A DNA stretch of 64,000 bases from Galbula dea (Eukaryota > Chordata > Aves > Piciformes > Galbulidae): NCBI GenBank assembly GCA_013399015.1, contig VWZX01002867.1:1623392-1687391 (forward strand), given 5' to 3'. Below are positions 47,535 through 59,400 of the stretch, piece by piece. Below the pieces are notes generated by a model, which saw nothing but the letters and a program-made list of their open reading frames with translations, was not told the origin of the DNA and did not search any database. How positions within the stretch are numbered: position 1 is the stretch's first letter; each line of letters opens with the position of its first letter. Both the position numbers and the translations under genes were made by a program.

Positions 47535-50500
47535 TTGGAAGAGGGTGAAAATGAGATCAGCCCCAGAGGTAGAAATGTTCTGCATATTTTTATGTTGCTC
47601 ATAGCCTTTCTGCACCTAAATGACAATCATCAGAGAAAACCAATGTGCCCTGTGCATGCCTAATACTGCTGAGTGTTTATTTTGAGATAGCCACATAACT
47701 CAGGTTTTCAAAGCATATAAACTCCTTGGAAAACGTGTACATATCTCAGGACAATCTGAATTTGGGAAGAACTTCAGCCTGCAGCAGCTCCAGCAGCATA
47801 TCCCAGAAGGAGGTTTTTCCATTTCCCAGGAGAGTTACTTCAAAACCCAACATCTCCCACACCTCCCTGGGCTGGGTGAGGTGCAACCCAAGCCTGCCAG
47901 CACTCAGACCTCCTGCAAGCCATCCACATGACTGCTCCTCCATCCTCCCACCCATCTAATTGCAGCAGCCTTTGGCTCCTCATCCAGAAGTCCCTGAGTG
48001 ACAAATGAACCTGTGTAACTTTCCATTGACCAGCCTCCCCGAAGAGGATATGCAAGCCCTTGATTACAGCTCGTTATCAGATACCAGCCCTGGGATTTTT
48101 CCCCTCTCCTGTTGTTTTTACGATGACGAGGAGTTGTTACAATCTTTATTTTACAAGACAGTGCTCATTGCCCAGATTGACTGAGCAAGGTCGCTGATTG
48201 CCATGACTTCCCTGCAGGTATAAAGGGCAGTGATTTATGGGAGGGGAAATTCATATTAACCATAAATATCTTAATAACTAGCCATCTGGGAGAGAGTGGG
48301 GGCTAAGCATCCAGCACAGCCTAATTGCTCTTTAATGGGCAGCATCCACAGCACTCTGTAAAACAATGCTTTTGGCAGGGGGTGTTGCTGAGGTTAGGGA
48401 AAGGGCTTTTCATCTTGCCAGAGGAAATATGCCACCGCGGTGCCGACTGCTGCGCTCGGCGCAGCCCTGCTAGCCGGAGTCCCACAAGGGCTGATTACCT
48501 TGTATCGAACATTCTCCAACCCATGGGCAACCCCCAATCACAGCCTAGTCTGCTGTGGCCACCCACCAGCTTCCATATGCATCTCCCAGATTGAGGATGA
48601 GGGTTGGAAACTCAGCTAAAAGCTCTTTAATGTTTTGGATCTCCTGCATCCAGGAAGGTTTACAGGGAGTTTGGTACTAAGCAGGCAGAGGAGGTGGGAG
48701 GTGGACACTTGGGATGCCATGGTTTTCTACACAAGCTTCCTGCACAGTAAGAGGGGAGGCCTGGAGACCTCTTGGATCTGTGTGACAACCCTGTGGGCCT
48801 CATGTCCAGAAAGAGCTGCTTCTTACCAGCTCACCCATTGCTATTTTGTTCTTAACCCAGGAGAGACAGCTCTTTGGATCAATGCCTTCCCCCAGATACC
48901 GACCTCCCTGCTCCTCTCTTAAGTCAAACTTCAAAGGAACTAAATGCCTGTGGCACTTTCACTGCAGGGGGAGATAAATGAGTCTGAGGAGAGTTCTTTT
49001 TTTCCTTTTTCTTAACATAAATCCCATAGCTTTTGGTTCCCAGGATCTCTTTCAACCCATAGGGAGGTTTCATCTGTAGCTCATCCTCCACAGAGGTCTA
49101 AGCCAAAGGACCTCCTCTGGGTTTACACCCAACCAAGGTATTCAAGAAAATCAAACAACTGTGATGGAACCCTTGGTTCTGCCTAGATGCAGGATCATTT
49201 ACAGCTTCTTTGAGATCAGCTGAGGTCTGGCAGGAAACACTGCTCATGTATTAAATGTCTCCTGCCCTTCTACTTGGGATCATTGTTATGAGAGAGTCCT
49301 GTGCAGAAGTGAGTGATGAGGAGCCACAAAATATAGTTCAAAGGTCTGGCTGCTTCCCGCTTTAGCCACAGGATTTGATGGAGTGTAGCTGAAAACATTA
49401 TTAAAGAACTCTACTGTGGTAGCAAAACTCTTCAAAGTTCCCTGGGCCAAGAGGAAAGGAGTTTTCCACCAATCTTCCCTTTCCTCACCTCTGAGGAATT
49501 TAAAAGCAAGAGCTATGAAATACTTGTTATCAGATTGGTTCGGACTTCAAAATTAATCTGAAGTTCTGGAAATAGCCTACAAAAAGGTTGTTTGGGTTAC
49601 CTGTGGCACATGAACAGTAGACACTGGAGTAACTAAATCCTGGGGTGACTAGAGAAGTCCTTATAGAGGGGAAAAAAAGAGACAAGAGAACCAGGGTACC
49701 CCTGGAGAGCAGAACATGTCCTTCAAGGCATTCACGAGGCATCAGGTTCCTTTAAGCTAGCAGTCAAAACAAGATGTCACCAAGGAGTAAAGCAGTTAGT
49801 GAAACACTTCTGGAAGGTGACAAATGCTCTGTCCTGCTGTATTTATTTTCCAGCCCTGCAGTTGGGCTGTGTACACTGCACAGAGCTGTCCTGAGGCCCC
49901 ACAGGCTCCTGGAGAGCCTGTCCTCAAACACACCAGAGCAATAAACATGGGCTGCAGATGCTGCTTTACAGGACACATGTCCAACAAATCCTTTCTCATA
50001 AGTACAGAAAGTGTGGAGATGTTGCTCCTCCTTCTCTGTGCCTCTTCTTTGCTTGTTCTCTTTTTGTTTCCTACTTGTCACTCAGTTCTCAGTCACCTCT
50101 TTGGCTCTGAGCATCAGTATCATTAGAGCAGTGTGTTTGCTGCAGATAATTATAGTTGTGTAGGTGTTTACCTCAGCATCACTCAGAAGAGTTTAACATG
50201 TCAGAACCTGATAGGGAAAATTGCCACATTCATCATCACCATGATGGTCAGAACCAGCCTCTTTCACAGCCAGCTGGAAAAACAAAGCCCAGATCCAATC
50301 TGCCCAGCACAAACCAGTGTTTCCTGCAGAGATGTTAGTGCCTCATGCTGCACTCTGCAGCTCTGGCATGTGGAATGGCAGATGTTGCCACACCTTAGGG
50401 CTGGTTTTCATGGACTACAAAGTAGACATTTCAGCTCTTCTAGAATCAGGATGCAATGAAAAACCTCATCAAGCTCTGGCTTCTCCAAATGAGGTGACTT

Positions 50501-52155
50501 GCTTATGTCACACCCTGTGTGCAGTGGGTGGAGGACATACAGCAGTGGGCATCTTGGATCTACCTCATACCTAAAGCCTGGCTGAAAACCCAATAAAGCA
50601 CAGGCCAGTGGACATGACCTGCACCTTAAGAGGTACATCCTTGTTGTTTTGTCTTGACAAAGCTACCACAGAGCTGGCACTGAGCTGAGAGGAAGTCAAT
50701 GCTGCCCATCAATGTACAGCCTCATTGGGATGGAAGTTTTGCTCCTCCATTACTTGTACCCCTCCTCTCTCCCTCCAGGTTGACCTTCTCCATCCCCTCT
50801 CAGGGCTGCAGAAGACCTCTAAAAGGCAAGTTTAGGCTCTAGCCTTTGAAAAGCTGGTAAAAGCTGATTTCTGAGTTGTCTTCAGCTGCATATTCTCCAA
50901 TTCTTGCCTGAAGGCAAGAGACACAAGGCAGTAACACTTCAGGACCATCCTGTGTTGGTACAAGGTTTTCAGCCTCCTCTTGTTCCATTTGGTTTTTAAA
51001 CACTGAGACAACAGAGTCATTATCAAGCTGCAAGCACTGAAATGGAGGAGGAGGTGGTAGGGTTTGTGGAGAGAAGAAATGGATTTCATAAGACCAGGCA
51101 AGAAGAGGTGAGGCTCTAGGTGTGCTGACTGCGAGCTCCTTCTGAGATGTGGCACCAACTGCCACCACAGCTGATTTCACTCCACAGAAACACTGAATTT
51201 TCTCTTCCCCATGATGGTTTTGCAGTGGGACAGCTACTATTTAACCCAGGGGCTCTTCCCTAACCAAGACAAAAACTGAGAGGTGGAGGTTTACCAAGTT
51301 GCTGTTGTTAGACATCCTCCCAAATCCATGTCTCAGCAGATCTGGAGGCTGCTTTTCAGCACAGCCCAGATATCTTCACCAGCTTTACTTCTGTCCTGCT
51401 GTCAGTGCAGAGCAAACTCATGAGGCAATGTCATGCCTAGTCAAGGTGCCCAGCACTGTATATGAACCTTCTCTGAAAACCTCAGCACAATTGGAGCAAT
51501 TTGTAGCCCACACCTTGTTTTCTTCTCTGAAATCCATCTGACTTGAAGAATTGCTAGGAGAAATGAGCAAGTAGCTTGATGGCATGGAGACTAAGCTGTA
51601 GGAGGAAGGGAAAGAATAGAGTTTGGCAGTGAAATGCTGGGCAGTTGGTAGATAAATTTCTCCCAGGCATGGAGACCACTGGCAGGCAATGTCAGAGGAA
51701 TTAACACCTACCATTGAGTGTAAAGATTTCAGTCTGTTACCAGTCTCGGGGTTAATCTGCATTTCAAAACCTCTGCTAGAAATTCAAGCCTGGGAGGTCT
51801 GCAGAAGCCATTTCAGGAGGCTGTAAATTTTATCCTAAAAGGAAGAATTTAGAATTGCATAAACAGTGACCTTCTTTTCTACCAAAAAAAAATGGAATAT
51901 CTTCTAACATCAGCTCTAGCCAACAATCAAGTTGTCTTTTGTATTAAAAAAAAAAAACCAACCTTGACATTCAAAATGATATGCACATTTTAGGGGAAAA
52001 TATCTCCAATAAGACTAAAGCTGGAACAGAGGAAGCCTCAACAAAATGTGTCTTGCCACATACATGCTTTTCCCTCTCAATGCAGTGTGTGGATTTTGCT
52101 AAAGCCCTTCTGTAGATGCTTTACTCATGCAAACCACTCCTGGACCCAAGAAATA
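47535..52155. other. Long unique noncoding stretch with candidate regulatory element
   Basis: No gene recognised in 4.6 kb and no CR1. The region 47950-48520 stands out by composition (see the separate entry for the CpG patch). Open frames up to 114 codons (51418-51762, minus) are unrecognised and overlap a plus frame. An A-run lies near 51947-51957. Confidence 0.5.
48431..48480. promoter_or_regulatory. CpG-dense patch with a 10-bp palindrome and a 7-bp-stem hairpin
   Basis: Seven CpG dinucleotides fall within about 41 bp (48436-48476), in a window where CpG is otherwise rare. The patch contains the perfect palindrome CACCGCGGTG at 48433-48442 and the inverted repeat GCTGCGC-TCG-GCGCAGC at 48449-48465 (7-bp arms, 3-nt loop). 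It lacks tRNA A- and B-box sequences, so I do not call an RNA gene. It could be the core of a conserved element, an unmethylated regulatory site or a protein-binding palindrome; function is unknown. Confidence 0.45.
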
Positions 52156-52537
52156 GAAGAGAAAGCTCCAGGGGGACATTATTGCAGCCTTTCAGTAATT
52201 AAAGTGACCTATCAGAGAGATAGGGACAGACTTTTGAGCAGGGCCTGTTGGGACAGGACAAGGGGTGATGGTTTGAAACTAAAAGAGAGTTAGACTAGAT
52301 AGAAGGAAGAAATTTCTTACACTGAGGGTGGTGAGACCCTGGCACAGGCTGCCCAGAGAGGTGGGAGATGTCCCATCCCTGAAACCATTCCAGGCCAGGT
52401 TGGACCTTGGAGCTCTGAGCAACCTGATCTACTTAAAGATGTCTCTGCTGACTGCAAAGGGGTTGGACTAGATGACCTTGAAAGGTCCCTTCCAACTCAA
52501 ACCATCCTACCACCCAATGATTCTATCATTCTCTGAA
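52156..52537 (+). repeat. CR1 LINE 3' end, about 380 bp
   Basis: Plus copy: 'agaagagaaagctccagggg', 'gacattattgcagcctttca', 'gacagacttttgagcagggc', 'ggacaaggggtgatggtttg', 'aaggaagaaatttcttacac', 'ggcacaggctgcccagagag', 'ccattccaggccaggttgga', 'ggttggactagatgacct', 'tgaaaggtcccttccaactc', tail 'attctatcattctctga'. It extends furthest into the element within its subfamily (33611, 46914, 47364). Confidence 0.96.
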
Positions 52538-52862
52538 AGGTTATCCTCAGACACAATCACTTCAGCTACTTATGACCACCAGGGACTCCACCAACACCCA
52601 GCTCATAAAAATGTCTTCTTCCAAATAGCTTGAATACTTTTAAAACAGTGGTAGAAAGAAAACCTCAATTGATGGCTACAAGGAGGATTATCTACAGTGA
52701 ATATCCACACTGCAGGGAAGGGCTGCTCTGCTTTCAGTGCTCCCCAGTATTGTTTTACACCTGCAGTTCAGCTACACTTAGCTATGGCAGAGTACAGCAG
52801 TAAACAGGGAGGGAGCATGGGGTGTCCTATGGTGGCTTCAATGACACTGTGGCATCCATGCA
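52538..52862. other. Unique noncoding spacer
   Basis: About 325 bp between two CR1 fragments in opposite orientation. Nothing recognised. Positions 52828-52862 may be a badly diverged continuation of the CR1 that follows. Confidence 0.4.
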
Positions 52863-52976
52863 AGTGGGCAGCCAGGGCCAATGCCTGATAACTCTCCTGG
52901 GGAAGGAATTCTTCCTCATATTCAATCTGAACCTCCCCTGGGGCAATTTGAAGCCATTTTTTCTAACCCTGTCACA
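52863..52976 (-). repeat. CR1 LINE internal 3'UTR fragment lacking its tail
   Basis: 'gtgggcagccagggccaatg', 'cctgataactctcctgggga', 'tcatattcaatctgaacctc', 'ccctggggcaatttgaagcc'. The normal 3' tail ('tccaacc' plus repeat units) is absent on the left, so the copy has lost its 3' end as well as its 5' end. Confidence 0.85.
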
Positions 52977-53051
52977 TTTTCCTTCTTGGAGTGAGGAATA
53001 AAAGAAAGGAACTTGGAGAAAAATAGATCCCAAAATGGCTATTTGCTCTAG

Positions 53052-53120
53052 CAAAAAATAAAACCAAAAAATAAAATAATCAAATAAAATAAAAAATAAA
53101 ATAAAATAAAACCAAAATAA
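53052..53120. repeat. A-rich degenerate (AAAAT)n repeat
   Basis: About 70 bp of 'aaaat' units interrupted by 'aacc' and 'aatc' variants. It produces a Phe/Tyr/Ile-rich minus-strand frame (52827-53150) that is not a gene. Confidence 0.92.
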
Positions 53121-53913
53121 TCCCAGGAGAAGCCAGAACTCCAAATCCAAACATCCTACCCAACTCTCAATCTAAACTCAAAGCTGAGGGCAATAACCAA
53201 AACGAAATGGTACCATTGAGGGGCAGATGAAAGCCCATGTAAGTTCAGCATGATGTCATGGCTGTTTATGCAGTTAAATCTCTCTTTATCACCCCCCAGG
53301 CACCTAATGACTCTGTAGGGCTCCCCCTGGACGGATGGTTCGTCTCAGTAATAAAGGCTGACAAGTTTTATATCAAACCATCTATCATTTCTCAATTCCC
53401 AGCCTGGCCATTTGAATCTGTGATTAATAACCTCACAAATCTTATCTGTTGGAAAATAAGAGGAGCTGGGTTTGTTTCCTTCAGATTAGGGTTCAGGGCT
53501 TAACAACAGGAAAATAGCCTGCTGAGGTCACTCTGCTTTGCATGGCACATGAGAAGTGAAAAAAAACCCCAAGAAAATAGCATTTAAAAATACCCTAAAG
53601 CTTCCTATCACAAAGCAAATAAGATACTTCAGGGGTGGTGATAACATTGATTCATGAAGTCTGTAAGCAAACAATTGCTCTGTATCAGGCAGAATAACTG
53701 TGAAGGGAGAGATAGGCAGTTGTACATTGAAATTAAAACACTAATTGGCTGATAAGATGCACCACAAACAAAATCATAGCCAGGCTCCCAACTTCTTGGG
53801 GGTTGGTCAGGCTGAAATGAGAAAGCTTTAGGCAAAGAAAGAGAGTGAAATGGGGGAAGAGCTTGGGATTCCAGAGCAGTGTTTGGCCTGGGAACAGCTG
53901 GATTGCAATAAAA

Positions 53914-53939
53914 GGGGGGGAAAAACGGGGGGAGAGGGG
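53914..53939 (+). promoter_or_regulatory. Predicted G-quadruplex motif
   Basis: G-runs at 53914-53920 (7 G), 53927-53932 (6 G) and 53936-53939 (4 G). The first run can supply two tracts, giving four G-tracts in 26 bp. A six-C run follows at 53947-53952 and could instead pair with the G-runs as a hairpin. Confidence 0.4.
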
Positions 53940-56121
53940 TAAGAAACCCCCCACCAGCACATTGCTCCAGTCTTTCCCTGCTGACAAATACCCAGAATTT
54001 CATTTTGGGGATCTGCTGGTTTAGAGTCAGCACAAGGACAAGAATACCTTCAAAAGTGGTGTTAAAATAGCATGAGCAATGGGCTGAAGAGAGAAATTTC
54101 CTCTAAAACCCACTTAAAAATCCACTCCAAACCTGGTTGGAGCACATCTAAAGCATTCCTAGCACAGCTTGGGAAGAGCAGAGTTAGCTCTGAACCCCAT
54201 CAGCTTTATCCTCTTCTTCCCAACTCCCCCTTTAGCTTTTTGCACCCACAACCAAAGCCACAAAGGGTAATGAAAAAGCATTGCCAGGTCCTTTCCCCTG
54301 GAGAAAAACGACAGGAAAGGATTCAAATGGAAGAAGCCAACCTGTGTTTTTCCCCTGGCAAAAATCAAAGTGTATGCAGCTGGAATATATCCTGTTAGTT
54401 TGGGTTTCAGCTCTCCAGGACATCCAAATTTTCCTGTGAAATCAGGCACTTCCTGCCAAGATTTTAATTTCTTTTTTGAAATGTAGCTTTCTGTCCAAAA
54501 TTGTCAGCAAATTCTCTCTTAAAATAGCTTAGAGTTATTGCAATATTAAAGAGAAAAATGACCTTGCCTCTGACTTCCACACGGTGGGCTGCTCACCGAG
54601 GCTGGAGATAAGCACTGAGAACCAAATGCACTCCTTCATTACAGCTGCTTAACAGAAAACTTTGGGGCTGCCTTTCATTTTCTGGCACTTTCATGCCAAG
54701 CCAGAGCAGGGAAGAAAACAACCCTTTCCCCTTCTGCTTTTCCTTAAGAGAAACCAGCAAAGGTCACCAATAATTCACCTAAGGGAGGAAAAGATGGAAC
54801 TGGAAAATGAGGCAGATCATGGGAAAAATGGAATCATCTCTGGAGAAAAAGCAATTTATTCTGCATTGGCAAATGGGTAGAGACATGGGGGGGTTGGTGT
54901 AATACTCATCTCATAGGAAGCACCTCCCAGGGCATGGACACCACCAGGTTAACACATTTCTCAGGGAAAAGTTTTGGATTATTTTCATTTGTAAAGAAAA
55001 ATTCAATCACTGCTTTATTTCTTGTTTAAGAGTCAGGGCTTTCAACCAACCAACATCTCCTGCCAGCCTGAGAAGTGCTCAGTAAGCCCAGATTTCTCCC
55101 TGGTTGATGGAAATCTTCTGCTCTGCCACAGAGGACAAAACTCTCAATAAAATAATAAGGGGGGAAAGAGTCAACAAAATCAATGAATCTTGACAGGTTT
55201 TTGGGATGAGAAAAATGACCACACTGCTAATAATTTCTGGTCAACAGTAAGTACATAGGAATAAAATTTAGTGCTGCTGCTTTAACTCCTCCTCCCCTAG
55301 TGTCTATTTTGTCTAAGAAACCCCCAATCTATTTTGGTCAAGAGCAAGAAGGCAGCTATGTGAGGGTGAATTGTCTTCACTGCCCCATCCCACTTCAGAA
55401 TACAAAGAACCTGCATAAAAATGCAGAATAAAACAAAGGGAGAAAGTAAATCAAGAACTATTCAGAATATGATTTGCTTGGTCATCATCATGGGAGCAGA
55501 ATCAGCCTTTGTGCCACTATCTAATAACATCACACTGGCTTAAGGTTTGGGAGATAAATGCAACCTTTCTCTGATGTAAACATGCAACCTGAAGGAAACA
55601 AATGTGTTTGTCCACGAGGGGTCTCTAGAGCCCTGAATAATCACAGGAGGTTTCCATGAATTCCTCATCTCCTGCTTTGAAATGAGAAGGATGTTGGGAT
55701 GCTCAGATGGTGGGGTTCATGGGGACCCCCTTGTGCGTGCCCTCTCTGGATCCAACACATTTTGGCCTTCCTCAGGCAGGAGGAGGAAGAGGATGGAGAA
55801 GGCATCTGCAGGAGGGGTGGAGAAATGTTTCCAAACACGAGAAAAAAATTGTTATGCAGTTATTTGTGGCAGCAAGGGGTTGCAAAAATGCTCTTCCTGG
55901 GCAGAAAAAACCCCCATATATACATTAGCCCATGGTTTATGAAAGCAGCTAAGGAAAAGAGCCTGGTCAGCCCATGGAAAATCGTGGGAGAAGATATTCT
56001 TCCTTGTGAAAACAACTTATCTTGGACCAAACAACTGCTGAGTTAGCAGTGACCCTGCTGGCACTGCAGGCTGGGGGCAGGATGGGAAAAGTGTCTAAGC
56101 CAACTATCAAGTGTCAGCTAG

Positions 56122-56420
56122 TGTCAGGTGTCTCTTCTCCCAGGTCAGGAGTGATAGGACAGGAGGAAATGGATTCAAGTCATGCCAGGGGAAGTTCAGA
56201 TGGGATATTAAGAGGAATTTCTTCCCCCAGAGGGTTATCAGGCATTGACCCAGGCTACCCAGGGGGGTGGTGGAGTCACCATCCCTGGAAGTGTTCAAAC
56301 ACCTGGAGCTGTGGTGCTTGGGGCCATGGGTTAGTGGTGAGCATGGTAGTGCTGGGTGCATGGCTGCACTCAATGATCTCAGAGGGCTTTTCCAACCAGA
56401 ATGATTCTGTGATTTTATGA
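56122..56420 (+). repeat. CR1 LINE 3' end, about 300 bp
   Basis: Plus copy: 'gtcaggtgtctcttctccca', 'gagtgataggacaggaggaa', 'ggggaagttcagatgggata', 'aatttcttcccccagagggt', 'ccaggctacccagg', 'tggtggagtcaccatccctg', 'gccatgggttagtggtgagc', 'actcaatgatctcagagggc', 'ttttccaaccagaatgattc', tail 'tgtgattttatga'. Related to 46382. The frames at 56022-56420 and 56107-56373 are this element. Confidence 0.95.
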
Positions 56421-59400
56421 ACTATTTTTAAATGTCTTTATCTGGAGCCCTCTAATATTGTGGAGGATATGAGCAAAAGATGCTATCAGCAAAAGAGTGG
56501 TTAGGCTAGCAGTTTCTCTGCTGAAATAATGGGAATTCCCTCTGAGGTGTTGACCTCTCTAGATTGTCATCACTTGAAAGGGTTTGCACAACTTTACTAT
56601 TGAAATGTGAATATTGATTTTGACCTTACAAATATTTGTCCTCTTCTTGCAGAACAGTTGTCAAAAGGACATTTTGCTTTGGAACATTCAGAAAACAAAT
56701 GAAATTACCTTTTGGTTGTATAATTACCAACTCTCTCTCCTCTAGTCAGTTACTGGCCAGGGAGCAGAAGAATCACCAAATGTTCACAGCACAAACACTT
56801 TTTTTATGTAAATCCCAGTCTAGAAGATTTTGTGCAATAAAGATATTCTGAAAGTGTTCACAGATGACAGTGGACATATTTGGAGAGCTTTTTCTCACAA
56901 CTTCACCAACAAAAAAACCCTGTTTCTTGGTGTTTGTCTAACCAAGAAGTTGCAAACTCTCAGCCAGTCCCATCATTCCCTCCTGTGGGATGTTGTTTCT
57001 TCAGCCTCAGTAACTGATCTTCTGAGTACAGGCAAGACTACATCCAGTCTCCACATATCATTCCCACAAACTGCATCTCCTTGTTGAAGGGCTGGAACAC
57101 TCTCAGCACCTGGTGATTCCTCTTACCACCTTGTGACCAAAGACTAGTGCAGAAGATCCATGTTAAACAGCTCATTTCAAGACAGCAGACTTTGTTTTTG
57201 GAGCTGTTCCCTTTTCTGGGTTGGTCACAGTGACTAGGATTTGCAGAGGACATGAATGGAGAAGGTGAAGGGGAGAGAGAGGCTGCAACATGTTGAATTA
57301 ATGTTGGTTTCGAAAATCTCAGCAACCATTTTTGGCTTAGCCAACCTTGGTAATTGTTAAGTCTCACCTAAGGATGTCACAAGGAGAGCAGAAATTCTTC
57401 TCTAAGACTTTTAAAGAGCAATAAAATAAGTCTTCACCTCTTTTAACACACATTGCACCAAATCCCAGTCAGCTGTCAGAAGCAGGGCATAAATCTCCAT
57501 AGGTAATACCTTTGCATATTGGTTCTTGGAAATCTTTTTTTTTTTTTGCTTCCTTTACCAAAAATGGAAACCTTTCCCTGAAAGACAAACACTGTGTGCC
57601 TGGGAGCATATTCCTGACACTCCCACCCAGCCCTGGTGGGATCTCAGCACAGACTTCCTTAGATCACAGCCCTCTGGAGCCTTTGTGAAGACAGCAGCCC
57701 CCAGAAGATCTGGGCTTTGAACAATGAATGCCTTAAGTGTGGGTTTCAACTTCTTTTTTTTTTTTTTCCTTTCCCCTGATTTGTGGACCATTAAAAATGT
57801 TCCAGCAGGGATACAGGATACCCTTTAAAATATGGAGATTTCTGTGTAGCATATGTGAACTCTTCTTCCTTACTCCCCTTTCATGGAGCCCCAGGGAGCT
57901 GCTGGAAAGGCCAGCCCTGGGAGATCAAACAAGCTCAGGCTCTGTGAATCAGACAGGAGAAACAAATGCAAAAGACAAGGTCCTCCAGGAAATACTCTCC
58001 AGAGTCATTGGAGAAGACAAATTGGAAGTGCAAGTCCCAGCAGACTGAAGGGGGAGAGGCAACAAAACCGTCTCAAACTCATGAAAGGAGAAAGCAGCAG
58101 CATGAAGGAAGCAGAGGTGGTCAGGGTGTTGCTTTCCTCTGGGACTTTCCTCTGCTGGATGCAGCTTTTAGCCAGGAGGGACTGTGCTGTGTCAATGCAG
58201 TTTCAGCTACTATGGAAGGCAACAAAGACATCTGGGAGTTTTCCTCCTCCCAACACAAGTTTGTCCATGGGCTTGCACCAAATTGCCCACAGTCCTTGCT
58301 CCTCAGCCAGCCTGTGGCAGAAACTATGGGATTTTCCATGGAATATTGCTAAATAATGCCCAAACCCAACAGTTAAATCAGTTGTCTGGTGTGAGTGAGG
58401 ATGGATTTAGATAAAATCAATGGAGAAAAGAACATCCATGGAATGGTTTGGTAATTTTTGCCTTGAGACAGAGGCAGTCAAGCCCTAGTAAAAAGAGGTG
58501 AAGAATCACAGCTCTTCAAGGAAGATGAGAAAGCCTGAGGGAGAAAGAGGTGGTTAGAAATGGGGCATTGTCATCCAGCTTATACCAGTGTCAGAAAAGT
58601 CTCAGTAGAGACATCAGTAGAGCTTCTCTGTGCTCCAGCACTTCCTAAATGTCCAATGAGCCTTTGAAGGGGTAAGCCAAAGAGCCAGGCTCCCAGACTC
58701 CCTGAAACCCACCACTTCCCACAGCAGAAATAGTTAGTATTCTGGTTATATCAGGACTGCCTTGTCCATGGGAAACTGATGTGTTTTGGAGATCCTAAGT
58801 GTGAATGCACATCCTGAGTCTTCTTGTGAGCATCTTTCCATCCCTGCTTATGTGTAGAGGTGGATTTCTTCTGTAGGCTTTGTCACTGTGTCCTTTTCTC
58901 TCTGAGACAATGGTGAAAACATGGGAATAATGTTTAAGGAAGATTTTATCCACAGTTCATTAAGGTGAGGGATACTTGAGCTAACCATCACTCATTTCAG
59001 TGTTTTTCTACCATTTCCAGAATACCAGATTATCCAGGAACAAGGTGCTCCACTCAATACCCAGACCATGCTAACTGTGCTGCTTGAGCTGAGCCAGCCA
59101 GCACTGTGAAACTCAAAGACCAGCAGTGATTTGAAGGAACAACCTTGGTATCATCACCCTGGTATATCAAAACTGAGGTTTCTTCATAGCCTCCTCATGG
59201 GATCTTCACAGTCCAAAGCAACATAACTTCTGCAAAACTCTGACATCTGTCTTTGCAGTCACAGGTCTAATTATGGAACTGCAGGTGATGGCACAGCTTT
59301 TAGGTGACGCAACACACAACCTCCTGTCATTCATGGGGTTGACTGTCTTTTGTTTCTTTGGCAGAATTTACCCTCTCCTTCCTCTTGCCTGCTCCATGTC

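Larger units (their letters stand above)
52977..56121. other. Unique noncoding sequence with A-rich repeat and G-runs
   Basis: No gene. It holds the AAAAT-type repeat (53052-53120), a candidate conserved element (53250-53515) and a G-run cluster at 53914-53939. Open frames up to 134 codons (53629-54033, minus) and 115 codons (55699-56046) overlap others and are unrecognised. Confidence 0.5.

Noticed and set aside
48431..48480. Hairpin considered as a tRNA or small RNA gene
   Set aside because: No A-box or B-box, no cloverleaf pairing, and the stem is only 7 bp.
52827..53150. Phe/Tyr/Ile-rich frame that could suggest a membrane protein
   Set aside because: It is the translation of the A-rich (AAAAT)n repeat on the opposite strand plus a CR1 fragment.
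57883..58356. 157-codon plus frame
   Set aside because: Two other plus frames are open over the same bases. The translation is unrecognised and shows no sign of coding constraint.
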